Shown one piece after another: positions 46,720 to 58,323 of a stretch of 64,000 nt of DNA (position 1 is the stretch's first letter; each line of letters opens with the position of its first letter). The notes beneath the pieces are model-generated. The model ran no database searches. It worked only from the letters and a program-made list of their open reading frames with translations, and was not told the origin of the DNA. The stretch covers positions 1,675,387-1,739,386 of the forward strand of contig NC_030987.1 of assembly GCF_000149955.1 (NCBI RefSeq). The letters run 5' to 3'. The DNA is from Fusarium oxysporum f. sp. lycopersici 4287 (lineage: Eukaryota > Ascomycota > Sordariomycetes > Hypocreales > Nectriaceae). The position numbers and the translations under genes are program-made.

Positions 46720-47718
46720 ACTGTATTTGATATTGCATGTTTGCTAGGCCATTTGGGAAACAGAAGCAAGGAGTCAAAGAGTCATATTTAACTGTAGCTT
46801 TTTCTTAAACACGAATGTCTTGGAGACAGGTCTCCCGATATCTCTTTCTGTCCTTTTGGCGCCTATTGTAATAACTTTTTGGCAGTGTCGCGAGCTGTCT
46901 CGGTTGCTAACAGCCGTTGATCGAGATCGCTGTAGGGTTGCAAAAGCTTTCAAGCCTCTTGAACTGCCTAGTTGGTCAACAACTTGCTCTTCCGTATCCT
47001 ACCATTCAATGAGTCAACCAAACTATTGTTTATCATAAGGCAAACACCACACAATTGCATAAAGAAGGACCATTTGTGTTTTGAATAGAGTCGCAGCATT
47101 GCTTGTTGTCGACTTCCAGCTCTCTTTACTATTCCATGATACCCTCAACGCATAAACCGTATCTTCACGTTTTCTTGTTACCAGGTATAGAGCATCGGCA
47201 GCTGTAAATGTTTGTCAACTACCATATCGTGAATCGCAATTATACCCACGGGCTCACCTATGTATGACTGGCTCTTTATATACCTCTCCTCGCACATGTT
47301 CTTTTTCTTTTTCTTCTTTCCTCAACCACCTCCCTCCGTTCAGTCTGCCCATTTGTGCAAGACGTTTCTCCACGCAGCGACGCCATCTCCTTTGATCAGG
47401 CTCTTTCGACACTTCGTGATAGACTGCTACTCTTTTTATTTGACTCTCGACGGCTGCGAGGTCGATAGGTCAATCGCGCTCGGTGAGCCTAGTCATGATT
47501 TCAGCTGGCTGAACCCTTTTCGCACCGAGGAAGAATCTTGGGTCGGGCTTCGTTTTACTCTCCGTCCCTTGACCCTTGAGAAACCGTCATGTCTCAACCC
47601 ACCACCTCCTGCTTTGCCACCAAGCCCAGTGGCCCCTCGACAGTGTTGGTATCTTCCAAGGTTTCGGGCAGTGTCAGAAAAGCAAGTCCATAACCTCTCT
47701 ACACTAGGCTTATAGATA

Positions 47719-47835
47719 TCTATTAAACTCCCTAAGTTTATTGAGTCTTACCTAAGTTTATTTACCCAAGTTTACCTAGTTTTACCTAACTGGGCTAACT
47801 TTACTTAGATTTACCTAAGCTTAGGCCAGACTTAA
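47719..47835. repeat. degenerate CCTAAGTTTA repeat
   Basis: Within about 115 bp the motif CCTAAGTTTA and variants (CCCAAGTTTA, CCTAGTTTTA, CTAACTTTA, CCTAAGCTTA) occur at irregular 10-20 bp spacing. A similar cluster in reverse orientation is at 16205-16275. It may be the decayed end of a mobile element or simple-sequence expansion. Confidence 0.6.
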
Positions 47836-49752
47836 TAGATGATCAGCCTATTACTATTTCACATTCAACGTTTCTTCCGCGCAGGGATTTTGAAGTATTT
47901 TCACAAGATATCAAGTTCAATGGCTGTTGTCCAAAGTCGAGTGCTAAATGTAGAGTTTTCGTGGCGTCGTCAGACAACTTACTGTTCAGTTGCGTTGAAA
48001 GGTAACTTGTCAAGACATTTGTAGCAGGACGCGCTTCTATCGCAGGATGGTCTTAAAATACAATTTATCGCTTAATACGGATCTGGGGATATCAACAGAC
48101 TAACGGAAAGCATCGCTCACCTCATTGCTGGAGAACCACATGGCTCATCTCTGACCTGGCTCTCGGAGCTCATGCTCGACCAAACCCTGAATGGGCTCCT
48201 CATAGAAGACCAAACGAGCTTGAAGCCGTGAATTTTACATGTTCCAGTCTGCCAAGCTAACCTCTCTATCCCTTATCTGCTCCGAAGAAGTATCATAACA
48301 AGCTCGAGTTCCAGGATGAGATCGACGCCGCCAATGCCAAGCTCAACCACAAGAATGCTGAAACGAAAAGCAAGGAATGGCTTTGAGGAGTACTGGCTCA
48401 GGTGGCTCAGGGACCCCAGTCCTGCTTACTTGGGATATCAATACTGAACTCCGACCTGCAACAAGCTGTAAATAGATATGGCCGCCATTGTTCAACCAAC
48501 CCTGGGTTTGGTTTTGAACTGGCTCGCCAGCTCATACATCACTTTGTGGATGGGATTGGCCATCCATTAGAGGCAAAGAGCTCGGTCGCGTTACCATCAA
48601 TTGCCTGTTATGATAAACTTGAGTTGGACTTTGAATGTGTCTGTCAACAAGTACATGATGTTGTGGGCGTGGGACATGCTATCGACTGACCCCTTTGACG
48701 GGAGTTTGCGGAGGCAGAAACAGTTAGAATCATTACCACAGAAGGGAAGACCAAGCAGCTCTCGTGTGTCACACCTTAACAGACGTGTAGGCCATTCTCC
48801 AGAAGTTTCATTCGTTCAAGTGATGCTCCATCTGTCTATGTTATATAGGAGCACGACTCGCATAACAAGAACCTAGTACTAGTAATGCTACTATGCAATA
48901 CTGGTCACAATAGTTGCAGGAATAATCCATCAGATTCCATTTGGCCCCATGTTAGAAATGCTATACTTAGGATATGGATGACATTTGCGTATATTATCAT
49001 AAGAGCATAAAAATAGCCTAAAGTGGGAAAAGGGACAAACACTCTAGAGCATTATGGAATTCAAATGGATTGTGAGTCTATTATCCCGAACTGGAGATTC
49101 CTTGGGCCATGATTGGGTGATTGAAGGTTACCCCACCATGCCATCATCAGTAGAGCTAACGTGGCATAATCACCCTGCGATAATTGATGCGGATAACCAT
49201 AATCTACTTGCTGATAGCTCGTAGATGGTGCCTGTGTTAGCGATTGGCGATATTAAGGGATATGAGGATCCTCTGGCGTTGTCGCAGTCACCCAAAAGGA
49301 TACCTTCGGCAGTCAAGCCTCCGAGGGCCCACTAGACCAGGTTCTGGTGAGAATATTCTCGAAGTACAGAGAGTAAGTGAGGCCTGTACTTTCGAGTAAA
49401 GAAGGCGTCTCAGCCTACAAGGTTCACCTCAATCTTTGTCACATTCGGTGGAATTCAACCAGGCAGAGGACTCGCATGACTCACGATGCGTAGAAGCCCG
49501 TAGAAAACATACGCAATCCTTTGTTCCGACACCTTCTCTGCACATACCTCGAATGCTTGAATAGTGATACACAGGTGGCGTCTTACGCAGAGGCCAGCGA
49601 TGACACTGGCCCTGTAGATTGAGGCGCTCAGTGTTTAAACAGGTGCCAGGGGTCGACAGCCTTGCCCTACAAACACTGTCCCCCTCCAATAAACTCGGTG
49701 AAGAGAACTCTGAACTTGCACAGTGCGGATATCACATAAACCTCGGGACCCC

Positions 49753-49764
49753 TGTCACGTGGGG
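49753..49764. promoter_or_regulatory. candidate unfolded-protein-response element upstream of BiP
   Basis: TGTCACGTGGGG sits about 275 bp upstream of the BiP start codon and contains the CACGTG core found in UPRE-type sites bound by Hac1/HacA. The assignment is inferred from position and core only; bHLH factors bind the same core. Confidence 0.3.
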
Positions 49765-50034
49765 CCGCGCGAATGATGTGAAATGTGTCCTCATTGCGAA
49801 CTGGACAGTTACTCTACTTTTTTTGGAGCCTTTAATAAGTTCAGACGCTTCCTCCTCCTCGCCTTCTTCCAACATTCAAAGATACCCCCTCTCTCCTCCA
49901 TACCAAACAATTTGTGCGCAAGGCTCGAGACTCAGACGCCTTTGCTTTACAATTGATTGATTTCTTTTCTTTTTCTTTTCCATTTCAGAGTCTTGTTGCG
50001 CTTTCGAAAGCAGAGCAACTATAGAGAGCTCATC

Positions 50035-52233
50035 ATGGCTCGTTCAAGGAGCTCAATGGCCCTTGGCCTGGGACTCCTTTGTTGGATCGCCCTCCTCTTC
50101 TCTCCTCTGGCCTTCGTCCAGACTGTTCAGGCCGACGAGGTCGATAACTACGGCACCGTCATTGGTATTGTACGTTTACCGCTTCTCGCCCGCTCATGAT
50201 GACCCCGCTAACTAGCTCAGGATCTTGGAACCACATACAGCTGTGTCGGTGTGATGCAGAAGGGCAAGGTTGAGATTCTCGTCAACGATCAGGGTAACCG
50301 AATCACTCCCTCTTACGTCGCCTTCACCGAGGATGAGCGTTTGGTTGGAGACGCCGCCAAGAACCAGGCCGCCGCTAACCCCACGAACACCATCTACGAT
50401 ATTAAGTATGCATACATGAATTCCTCTGATTGCACGGCACAATGCTAACTGTTTAGGCGCCTCATTGGCCGCAAGTACTCCGAGAAGACCCTCCAGGGTG
50501 ATATCAAGCACTTCCCCTTCAAGGTCGTCAACCGTGATGACCGTCCCGTCGTCCAGGTCGAGGTTGATGGCGCTAAGAAGCAGTTCACTCCTGAGGAGAT
50601 CTCTGCTATGGTTCTTGGCAAGATGAAGGAGGTCGCCGAGGGCTACCTCGGTAAGAAGGTCACCCACGCCGTCGTCACCGTCCCTGCCTACTTCAACGTA
50701 AGTTTGACTTTCTCCTCCTTCGAGCTGATCAGACGGCTAACCCCCACCGCAGGACAACCAGCGACAGGCCACCAAGGATGCCGGTATCATTGCCGGTCTC
50801 AACGTTCTCCGAATCGTCAACGAGCCCACCGCCGCCGCTATCGCTTACGGTCTTGACAAGACTGACGGTGAGCGACAGATCATCGTCTACGATCTCGGTG
50901 GTGGTACCTTCGATGTCTCCCTTCTCTCCATCGATGACGGTATCTTCGAGGTCCTGGCTACCGCTGGTGACACCCATCTCGGTGGTGAGGATTTCGATCA
51001 GCGAGTCATCAACTACTTCGCCAAGCAGTACAACCAGAAGAACAACGTCGACATTACCAAGGACCTCAAGGCCATGGGTAAGCTCAAGCGTGAGGCCGAG
51101 AAGGCCAAGCGTACTCTGTCTTCTCAGAAGAGCACCCGCATTGAGATCGAGGCTTTCCACAACGGCAAGGACTTCTCCGAGACCCTTACTCAGGCCAAGT
51201 TCGAGGAGCTCAACATTGACCTCTTCAAGAAGACTATGAAGCCTGTTGAGCAGGTTCTCAAGGACGCCAAGCTCAAGAAGTCCGACGTTGACGACATCGT
51301 TCTTGTCGGTGGTTCCACTCGTATCCCTAAGGTTCAGCAGCTCATTGAGGACTTCTTCAACAAGAAGGCTTCCAAGGGCATCAACCCCGATGAGGCTGTT
51401 GCATTCGGTGCTGCGGTCCAGGCCGGAGTCCTTTCCGGTGAGGAGGGTACTTCTGGTGTCGTTCTCATGGATGTCAACCCCTTGACCCTTGGTATCGAGA
51501 CCACCGGTGGAGTCATGACTAAGCTGATTCCCCGTAACACCGCTATCCCTACCCGCAAGAGCCAGATCTTCTCTACCGCTGCTGATAACCAGCCCGTGGT
51601 CCTGATCCAGGTCTTTGAGGGTGAGCGATCTCTTACCAAGGATAACAACATCCTCGGCAAGTTCGAGCTTACCGGTATTCCTCCCGCTCCTCGCGGCGTG
51701 CCTCAGATCGAGGTCTCTTTCGAGCTCGACGCCAACGGTATCCTCAAGGTCTCTGCCCACGATAAGGGCACCGGCAAGCAGGAGTCCATCACCATCACCA
51801 ACGACAAGGGCCGTCTTACCCCTGAGGAGATTGAGCGCATGGTCGCCGAGGCTGAGAAGTACGCCGAGGAGGACAAGGCTACCCGCGAGCGCATTGAGGC
51901 CCGAAACGGCCTTGAGAACTACGCCTTCTCCCTCAAGAACCAGGTCAACGACGAGGAGGGTCTTGGTGGCAAGATTGAGGAGGAGGACAAGGAGACTGTA
52001 AGTTCTTCCACTACTCACATTAAAAATGCATATACTAACTTTTACAGATCCTCGAGGCCGTCAAGGAGACCAACGAGTGGCTCGATGAGCACGGTGCTGA
52101 CGCTACCGCTGAGGACTTCGAGGAGCAGAAGGAGAAGCTTTCCAACGTCGCTTACCCTATTACCTCCAAGATGTACCAGGGCGCCGGTGGCGCTGGTGGC
52201 GAGCAGGATGACAACATCCATGATGAGCTTTAA
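50035..52233 (+). CDS. KAR2: ER lumenal Hsp70 chaperone BiP/Kar2
   Basis: BiP binds unfolded secretory proteins in the ER lumen, drives import through Sec61 and senses ER stress. Five exons, 50035-50169, 50221-50405, 50457-50697, 50753-51997 and 52048-52233, join in frame to 663 residues. A signal peptide spans about residues 1-33 ([20 protein letters not shown], cut near QA-DE). The ATPase domain shows [11 protein letters not shown] (from 46), [23 protein letters not shown] (from about 230) and [11 protein letters not shown]. The substrate-binding domain ([11 protein letters not shown], then [14 protein letters not shown]) and a lid follow, ending in the retrieval signal HDEL. All four introns fall where the frame demands, and codon use is strongly biased toward C-ending codons, as expected for a highly expressed gene. 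A CACGTG site lies upstream. Confidence 0.98.
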
Positions 52234-53206
52234 ATGCATAGACTGATATTTGGGAAAAGAACATAAATGAAGTCCTTATTTCGGTGTTTGGTTGGAGCTG
52301 GGATGCGCAGGATGTAAAGTAGATAGCGCAATATCATGATTTTCAGCCAACCTCGTGTCGTATCTGCTGTTGAATAACAATCGTGTGCGCCTAGTCCATC
52401 GATGTCGAATGAACCCCCAGAAGTGAATGACAGCTTTGATGTCTATCAATACAAAAGCTTGGTGGGCCAAAGGTCAAGGCGGATATAAAGCCAAATAGCC
52501 CTTAAAGACTCTTCACTTTCGATCTAGCTTGCAAGTAGCATGATGTTTGGCTTGACCTTTACTAGAACTCTTCCCTTTGTCGTCTACAGTCTCCTCGCTT
52601 ATCCCTAATGAGTGAGTACGCCAGTGCGCTTTTTTTTCAAGAATCGAGGTAACCTTCGACCCCAGCACTGAGTATCATATCTAAGATTCTTGGTCAAGCC
52701 AAGTAGCTAGTGCTAATACCAATCTGCCTACCTAGTGAATCCTCTATTGGAGAAACCTTTTCGTGAAGAAACTTAAATATCCCTGCAGTGATCATGGTGT
52801 ATTAAACATGAGAGGACCCAAAGCATCACTAGAGTAGATTGTATTTATCGAGGATTCGTGCATAAAGACTCACAATTCGATATGCCCAATTCACCAATTA
52901 TATCTTAAGCAGATATCGGTTTCTGTTACGTGCTGCTGTATTTGTGAAGGTCGAAGGTGTGTCACTGGCAGGACGAACAGGGCAGTGCCAGGCACGTTAA
53001 CAATAAGAAAACGACGCACGATTGTATTAGCAGTGTTTCTATTGTTACCTTTTCTTGTTAAAGCATTCCTGAAGCATTCATTTCCCTGCAGCACAGCAAC
53101 AACCCTCATTTGTATTGAACCTTTCATCCAAACACCATCTTTCAAAAGCTTCGAACACATCTCCTAGGAATCATCTTGACAACATACCTACTATACGCTC
53201 CCGACG
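52234..53206. other. 973-bp intergenic region
   Basis: Contains the BiP 3' UTR on the left and the promoter of the 53207 gene on the right. The small frames present lack coding character. No element recognised. Confidence 0.45.
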
Positions 53207-54529
53207 ATGGAGATCCCAGGTATTGACTTCATGAAGTCGCTAGAAGACCTTTTCTCTGAAGCTGGCGCGAATGGCCGTGACGCGAAAACCGAGTTTGTAC
53301 ACCTGCGTAGCAGCCTCATCGACTTCATCACTACTGTTAGCGGCGGCGGTTTGACTGCTGCTAAAGCCCGAGCAAAATATAATCTCAAGTTCACTGATGG
53401 AACTGAGCCCGAGACGCACATTGCCTTCTTCCCATCGAACCACAATATTACAGAGAAGCGCCCTCAACTGGATGCTGCAACCACCGCCAAGGAGTTTATT
53501 GAGATCCTCGGCGCTCTCTTCAGTGAACAGAAGAGCCGAAGCCGCAGAAAGAGGAGATCCAATAAAAAGAGATCCAATACCACTCCGCCGGAAAGTCCTA
53601 TGAACAACGCCCAGAAACGCCTTGAGGCAGACGCTGCGAACAAGACTCTGTCAACAACTGATGACAGCCCAAGAAAACGAATCAAGCTAAACACGAGCAA
53701 GAATAAAAGCGACGTCTCCGAACCTGCAGTTTTCAGCACTGCACATCAGTCAAAGGACAATACTCCCACTGAGTTTCCCAGTACTGAGAATACGGTCAAC
53801 GATGACGGCACTAGTGTGCTGGTCCCTATGGACATCGATTCTGGCGCTGCCTCGTCTCACGACAAAAAAGAAGAGATGAACGGGGAACAGACACCGGCTG
53901 ACGGGCAAAAACACCATGGCTCTGCTCTCGAGGGGCCTTCACAAGATCGAAAAGATACGCACATGAACGATGCCGACATCGAGACTTTACCTGCATACTG
54001 CAGGTCGGATATTCTTGAAGTTGTCGCAGCTGCAGAGAGCATCGAAGAAAACCAGTGGAAAGATTTCAAACCAAAGCTTCTCGAGATGCTGGGTCAAATG
54101 CACCAGGAGCCGACACCAGAGCAACATGAAAAGGCACTGAAGCGTCTAAGTATAGCAATTGCCCAGACGGAGCAAGAGAGGTCTCTTATTCCCGTCGAAG
54201 CCTGGAAGAAGTACGAGGAAAAGCTTACAGATGAAACGAAGAAGGGTTTGTTTGATTGCTTGTGGTCTAGAAGGCTCTTCAAGGTCGGCAAGATCATATA
54301 CCTACAAGAGGAAGAGGTTGCCATGGAGAGCCAGTGCTGGGAGCGCCTTCGGGCCGCAGCCCGTATATGTGCGATCCTGATCGAAATGACTGCCAAACCA
54401 GAGGAACAGGATAACCAGAATGATACCGACGTGTGGCTTATTGAGAAACTTGGAGATATTAGCTTTCTGGAGAAGCTGTTTGCATGCAAGGAGCGGCTTG
54501 GGGCGATCAAGGGCACAGGAAGAGATTGA
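53207..54529 (+). CDS. unrecognised nuclear-looking protein
   Basis: A single exon of 440 residues from the ATG at 53207. The first 100 residues are probably helical (SLEDLFSEAG, FVHLRSSLIDFITTVSGGGL). A strongly basic patch at about 109-124 (KSRSRRKRRSNKKRSN) and PRKRIKLN near 155-162 look like nuclear localisation signals. A Ser/Asp/Thr-rich disordered middle follows. The C-terminal 170 residues form another likely folded helical domain, with EENQWKDFKPKLLEMLGQM and a Trp/Arg-rich LFDCLWSRRLFKVGKIIYL. I do not recognise the family or a catalytic motif. The length of the uninterrupted frame and the structured composition support a real gene. Confidence 0.8.
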   Translation: MEIPGIDFMKSLEDLFSEAGANGRDAKTEFVHLRSSLIDFITTVSGGGLTAAKARAKYNLKFTDGTEPETHIAFFPSNHNITEKRPQLDAATTAKEFIEILGALFSEQKSRSRRKRRSNKKRSNTTPPESPMNNAQKRLEADAANKTLSTTDDSPRKRIKLNTSKNKSDVSEPAVFSTAHQSKDNTPTEFPSTENTVNDDGTSVLVPMDIDSGAASSHDKKEEMNGEQTPADGQKHHGSALEGPSQDRKDTHMNDADIETLPAYCRSDILEVVAAAESIEENQWKDFKPKLLEMLGQMHQEPTPEQHEKALKRLSIAIAQTEQERSLIPVEAWKKYEEKLTDETKKGLFDCLWSRRLFKVGKIIYLQEEEVAMESQCWERLRAAARICAILIEMTAKPEEQDNQNDTDVWLIEKLGDISFLEKLFACKERLGAIKGTGRD

Positions 54530-55001
54530 GTGATATGGAGACACTGGTGATAGGAAGCAGGGCCTGGATATAAGAGAAGCCAAACTTGTCGTCAAGATCG
54601 CTCGTCATTTGGTTCAAGGAAACTCGATGAGATATGCCCCGTATGATATAACAGCAAAGGTCATTCATCAGGCCAAAATCGAAGACGATATAGTGTCTAA
54701 ATTGAGAAATTGCTCGTTTTTTTGAAGTTTCAAATGACTTTTATTGGCAGAGACGCAAAGATCTATATGTGCTTCAACTGTGGTTCCTCGGTTGTTGACA
54801 TGGGGAACAACGAGGTGAAGGATTCACTAAGGCCCACGTGAACTCACGTGCACTCGCGTTTCTCAAACGCGTAAGATAGGCGCGACAATATTGGAATGAC
54901 GACATGACCTTCCTTTCTTTGCTCAAGGGTGTCTATTGACACCACTAGTGGCACTGTCTGTCATTTCACCCTTTCATTGTCAAAATCACAGCGTTTTTAA
55001 T
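54530..55001. promoter_or_regulatory. 472-bp spacer with promoter of the DUF2461 gene
   Basis: Located between two plus-strand genes. A pair of CACGTG-like motifs (ggcccacgtgaactcacgtgcactcgcg, split here as GCCCACGTGA and ACTCACGTGC) lies at about 54832-54854. These could bind bHLH or bZIP factors; no function can be assigned. Confidence 0.45.
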
Positions 55002-56271
55002 ATGCCACCTCGAAAACGTCCCGCTGATGAAATCACCAGCACTCGGCGAAGCTCGAGGAGAGTTTCCGCCACTAAAAGTCAATACTTCGAAGGCAGTGAG
55101 GATACAGAAGAAAGTGATGCGCCACCACCGAAGAAACGTGGAAGGCCTCCGAAGAAGCAACCTAAAAAAGAAGAATCCGAGGAACCCTACGAAGATGAGC
55201 TAGCGCAGGAGCCAGAAGAAGAAGAAGAGGATGATGATGACGAAGATGACGAGGATGCGCCCCCAAAAGTTACTATCATTCCATTGGAGAAGTTGAGAGG
55301 CACAGATGGTGTAGAATATGAAGATTTCAAATTACACAAGAATACGATGTTGTTCTTGCGAGACCTCAAAGCTCATAACCAGAGGCCTTGGCTGAAGTGT
55401 AAGACATCATCCTTCACTTACTGCCAAACCATTACTGACATGTATAGCGCATGATGGAGAGTATCGTCGCGCCTTGAAGGATTGGAACTCCTTTGTTGAG
55501 TGCGCGTCCGAAACCGTTATAGCAGCCGATGAAACGATTCCTGAGCTTCCCATCAAAGACGTCATTTTTCGAATCCATAGAGACATTCGCTTCAGTAAAG
55601 ATCCTACACCTTACAAGGTACGAGCCCAATTGATCCAAAGTACAGTATGCAAAGTTAAAGATTATAGCCTCACTTCTCTGCTGCGTGGTCTCGAACTGGT
55701 CGCAAAGGCCCATACGCCTGTTACTATATCCACTGTGAGCCTAAAAAGTCTTTCATCGGTGGTGGCCTATGGTGTCCCAGCGGCGACCAAATGCAGAAGC
55801 TCCGCGCCAGCATTGACGAAAGGCCAAATCGATGGCGCCGCGCACTCAATGATGAGGCCTTCAGGCGCATATTCTTACCAAAGGCTGCCAACAAGTCTGA
55901 TCCCAACGCGGCGCTACTTGCTTTTGCGGAAAAGAACAAAGAGAATGCGCTTAAAACTAAACCAAAAGGCTTCACGGCAGAACATCGTGATATTGCGCTG
56001 CTGAAGTTGAGGAACTTTACTGTTGGAACGCAGATCGACGACAGCATCTTCTACCAGGATGATGCCCAGGAGAAGATCAGCGAGATTATACGCCCTATGG
56101 TTGGATATGTAAGTTATATGTTAACATCACTGTTGAACAAGCTGACAAGCTTAGGTTTCGTTTTTAAATAGCATTGTCATGCCGGATCCTGGCCAAGATG
56201 ACGATAGTGACGAAGATGAGGATGAAGGAGAAGAAGGGCCTAATGATGACGAAGACAGTGGTGATGACTAG
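55002..56271 (+). CDS. DUF2461 (TIGR02453) domain protein with acidic, AT-hook-like head
   Basis: Four exons, 55002-55398, 55448-55617, 55668-56108 and 56155-56271, join in frame to 374 residues. The head is basic with an AT-hook-like KKRGRPPKKQPKK and then a long Glu/Asp run. The DUF2461 domain starts near residue 110: FLRDLKAHNQRPWLK, EYRRALKDWNSFVE, FRIHRDIRFSKDPTPYK and HFSAAWSRTGRKGPYACYY, continuing to LRNFTVGTQI. The C-terminus is again acidic. The domain is widespread in bacteria and fungi, with no firmly known activity. The nuclear-type head suggests a chromatin location in this fungus, which is inference. It converges on the secreted phosphodiesterase gene, with 106 bp between their ends. 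Confidence 0.92.
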
Positions 56272-56377
56272 TCAAAACCCATGGCTATTATACAGCCATT
56301 GGGTAAAATCTATATTTAGGGATGATGTAAGCGGATCTAACTGCCTATTTATTTAATCATATGCTTTATCGTTTCAT

Positions 56378-58323
56378 CTAACACAGGTCGAACAGAGCAA
56401 CGCTAGGGTCGTGATCGCTGACCTCACCAGCCTTGTCCTGCCAAGTGTTGATATGCAGATGCTCATACTTGATACCCCTGCGCAACTCCTTGCTGATGTA
56501 CATATGATCCAGAGCCTGGCAGTTGCTGTCGAAGAGATATGTGTATCGCTCTGTCTCAGGGATCTTGGCAGCATCATCAACATCAACAAGACCGGATGTC
56601 TTGACGAAAGTCTCAAGGGGCGCAACGGCGGCGAACTCATTAAAGTCACCAGCGGCGATAACGTGGGCCTTCTTGTCCTTCTTGAGGATCTCTGCAATAA
56701 AGTTCTACAAGTTGTCAGTTGGGCTTCATGCCTAACAGGTTTCATACTTACAGCAGTAATTTCGGATTGCTTGGTGCGTTTCTCGACACCCTTGTTCACA
56801 GGAGTGCGGGCATCGCCATGCAGGGAAGTCGAGCCGCCCTTGCTGCCAAAGTGGACGTTGACAGTAAAGAAAGACTTCTTTGTGCCCTTGACAGGCTTCC
56901 ATTCAGCCACAAGAGGCTTGCGGCTGTCATCCCAGGCAGGGTTGGCAGGGTCAATTCGTCCAGGGTTGTACTTGAGCGAGGGACCATCGAGAACGGCGTT
57001 GACGTCGTTGGGGCCACCCTGATTGGGCTTGACGAGCTCAACTCTATCAGGGCGGTAGAGATAAGCTTGGCGAATGTTACCACCGGGCTGGCCACCGTCC
57101 TCGTTGTTGTCAGGCTCGACCTCGGCCCACTCGTAAACAACACCGCTGGACTCCTCAATGCCATCGGCCAGAGCAGCGAGAGTCTGGTTGGCGGAAACGA
57201 CACCGTCATTGGTAGCGCCACTGTTGTCCTGGACTTCCTGGAGGAAAAGCAGGTCAGGAGTTCGCAGCTTCTCAACGATCTGCTTGATGACAAGAGGCAA
57301 GTGGGCAGAAGCAGGGTTAAGGTTCTCGGTGTTGTAGTCTGCAACTGTGATGCCCTTGCAAGATCCCTTGCTGGTGAAGCTGACGGCAGGGTGCTCAGCG
57401 TTGGAAGACTTGCTGACCTTGGTGGCAGTCAGGGGAAGAATGCGGTAGAATCCAAAGGCGTATGAGACCACGCCAGTGATATCGCCAACGTAGTCGCCGA
57501 GCTTAGTGTCATCAGGGTTCTTGGTTCCATCGAGAGGTGAGCCGATGATGATGGCCTCAGGGTTAGCATCTAGATTGTTAGCCAAGGAAATACTCAGATT
57601 GAAGCTTTACATACCGTTGCCGACCATGGTGAGACCGCCGTGCTTGTTCAGACCAGAAACCTTCCAGTTGCCCCTGACCCAGAAATCACCAAAGTTGTTG
57701 GGTCGGCTGAGAGCATACGCCTTGGGGACAGTGACAAGCTCGCCAACAAGACTCTCCCAAAAGTCAAGGCCATATGTGTTGGGCTGCAGCTTGGGGTTGG
57801 ACACCGAGATGAGAGACTCGTTGTTGGGAACAGCAAAGACATCGCCATCGTCAAGCTTGGAGAATTGCTTTCCAGGAGGGTTGCCGGTGTCCTTGCCAAT
57901 AACCTTGGGCTTGAACTTGTTGTCAGAGGACTTGACAACAATGTTCTTGGGAGAAGAGATCTCAGTGAGATAAACATAGTCTTTGTTGGACCTGACCATG
58001 TTAGCAATGCTTCATGCTTGAGTTGGTAAAACTCACCTGTACTCCTCAACGAGACCATCGAGTGTGACGACGTCTCCCACGGAGACGCTGCTCACAGCCG
58101 ACTTGCCAAAGATATATAGGCCCTCGGAAGTAGCAGAGTTACGATCAGGCTTAGTTGATCGTAGATAAAAGCCAGAGCTGCCAACAGCCGTAACGAGGCC
58201 CTCTACACCAGTGACATTCTTCCCGGCGTAGGAAGAGAGATAGCTGTTGCCATTGATCTCAGCAATAGTCAACGCCGCAGCCAGAGGGCTGATGAGGGAA
58301 GAGACGAGGAATTGAAGCTTCAT
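56378..58323 (-). CDS. secreted endonuclease/exonuclease/phosphatase family protein (ExeM/NucH-like)
   Basis: Four exons, 58323-58037, 57991-57615, 57569-56752 and 56704-56378, join in frame to 602 residues. A signal peptide covers about residues 1-18 (MKLQFLVSSLISPLAAA). The next 100 residues look like an OB-fold as in extracellular nucleases (GLVTAVGSSGFYLRS, VSVGDVVTLDGLVEEY). The EEP catalytic domain starts near 270: ITVADYNTENLNP, DLLFLQEVQD, FFTVNVHFGSKGG, AAGDFNEF (511-518), QALDHMYIS and SDHDPSVALF. These supply the metal-binding Asn, Glu, His and Asp residues of the fold. It probably hydrolyses extracellular DNA or other phosphodiesters for nutrient use; the substrate is inferred. 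Intron positions follow consensus sites and keep frame. Confidence 0.93.

Larger units (their letters stand above)
46720..50034. other. 3.3 kb without a supported gene; AT-rich repeat and BiP promoter
   Basis: No frame is convincingly coding. A short frame from 47590 (MSQPTTSCFATKPSGPS) and a 30-codon Ala/Lys-rich frame near 48287-48386 (FQDEIDAANAKLNHKNAETK) may be gene relics. The repeat at 47719-47835 is listed separately. The final 400 bp are the BiP promoter and a C/T-rich leader. Confidence 0.4.

Noticed and set aside
47260..47715. 151-codon plus-strand frame
   Set aside because: The start is a poly-Phe stretch from a pyrimidine tract and the rest is Pro/Leu-rich without motif. A different frame from 47590 looks slightly more protein-like but is very short.
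50729..52018. 429-codon minus-strand frame opposite BiP
   Set aside because: It is the antisense shadow of the strongly codon-biased BiP exon 4. Its Leu/Val/Gly/Asp-rich translation has no motif, and the plus strand is a certain gene.
56719..57465. 248-codon plus-strand frame opposite the secreted nuclease
   Set aside because: Antisense shadow of exon 3 of a well-supported gene.
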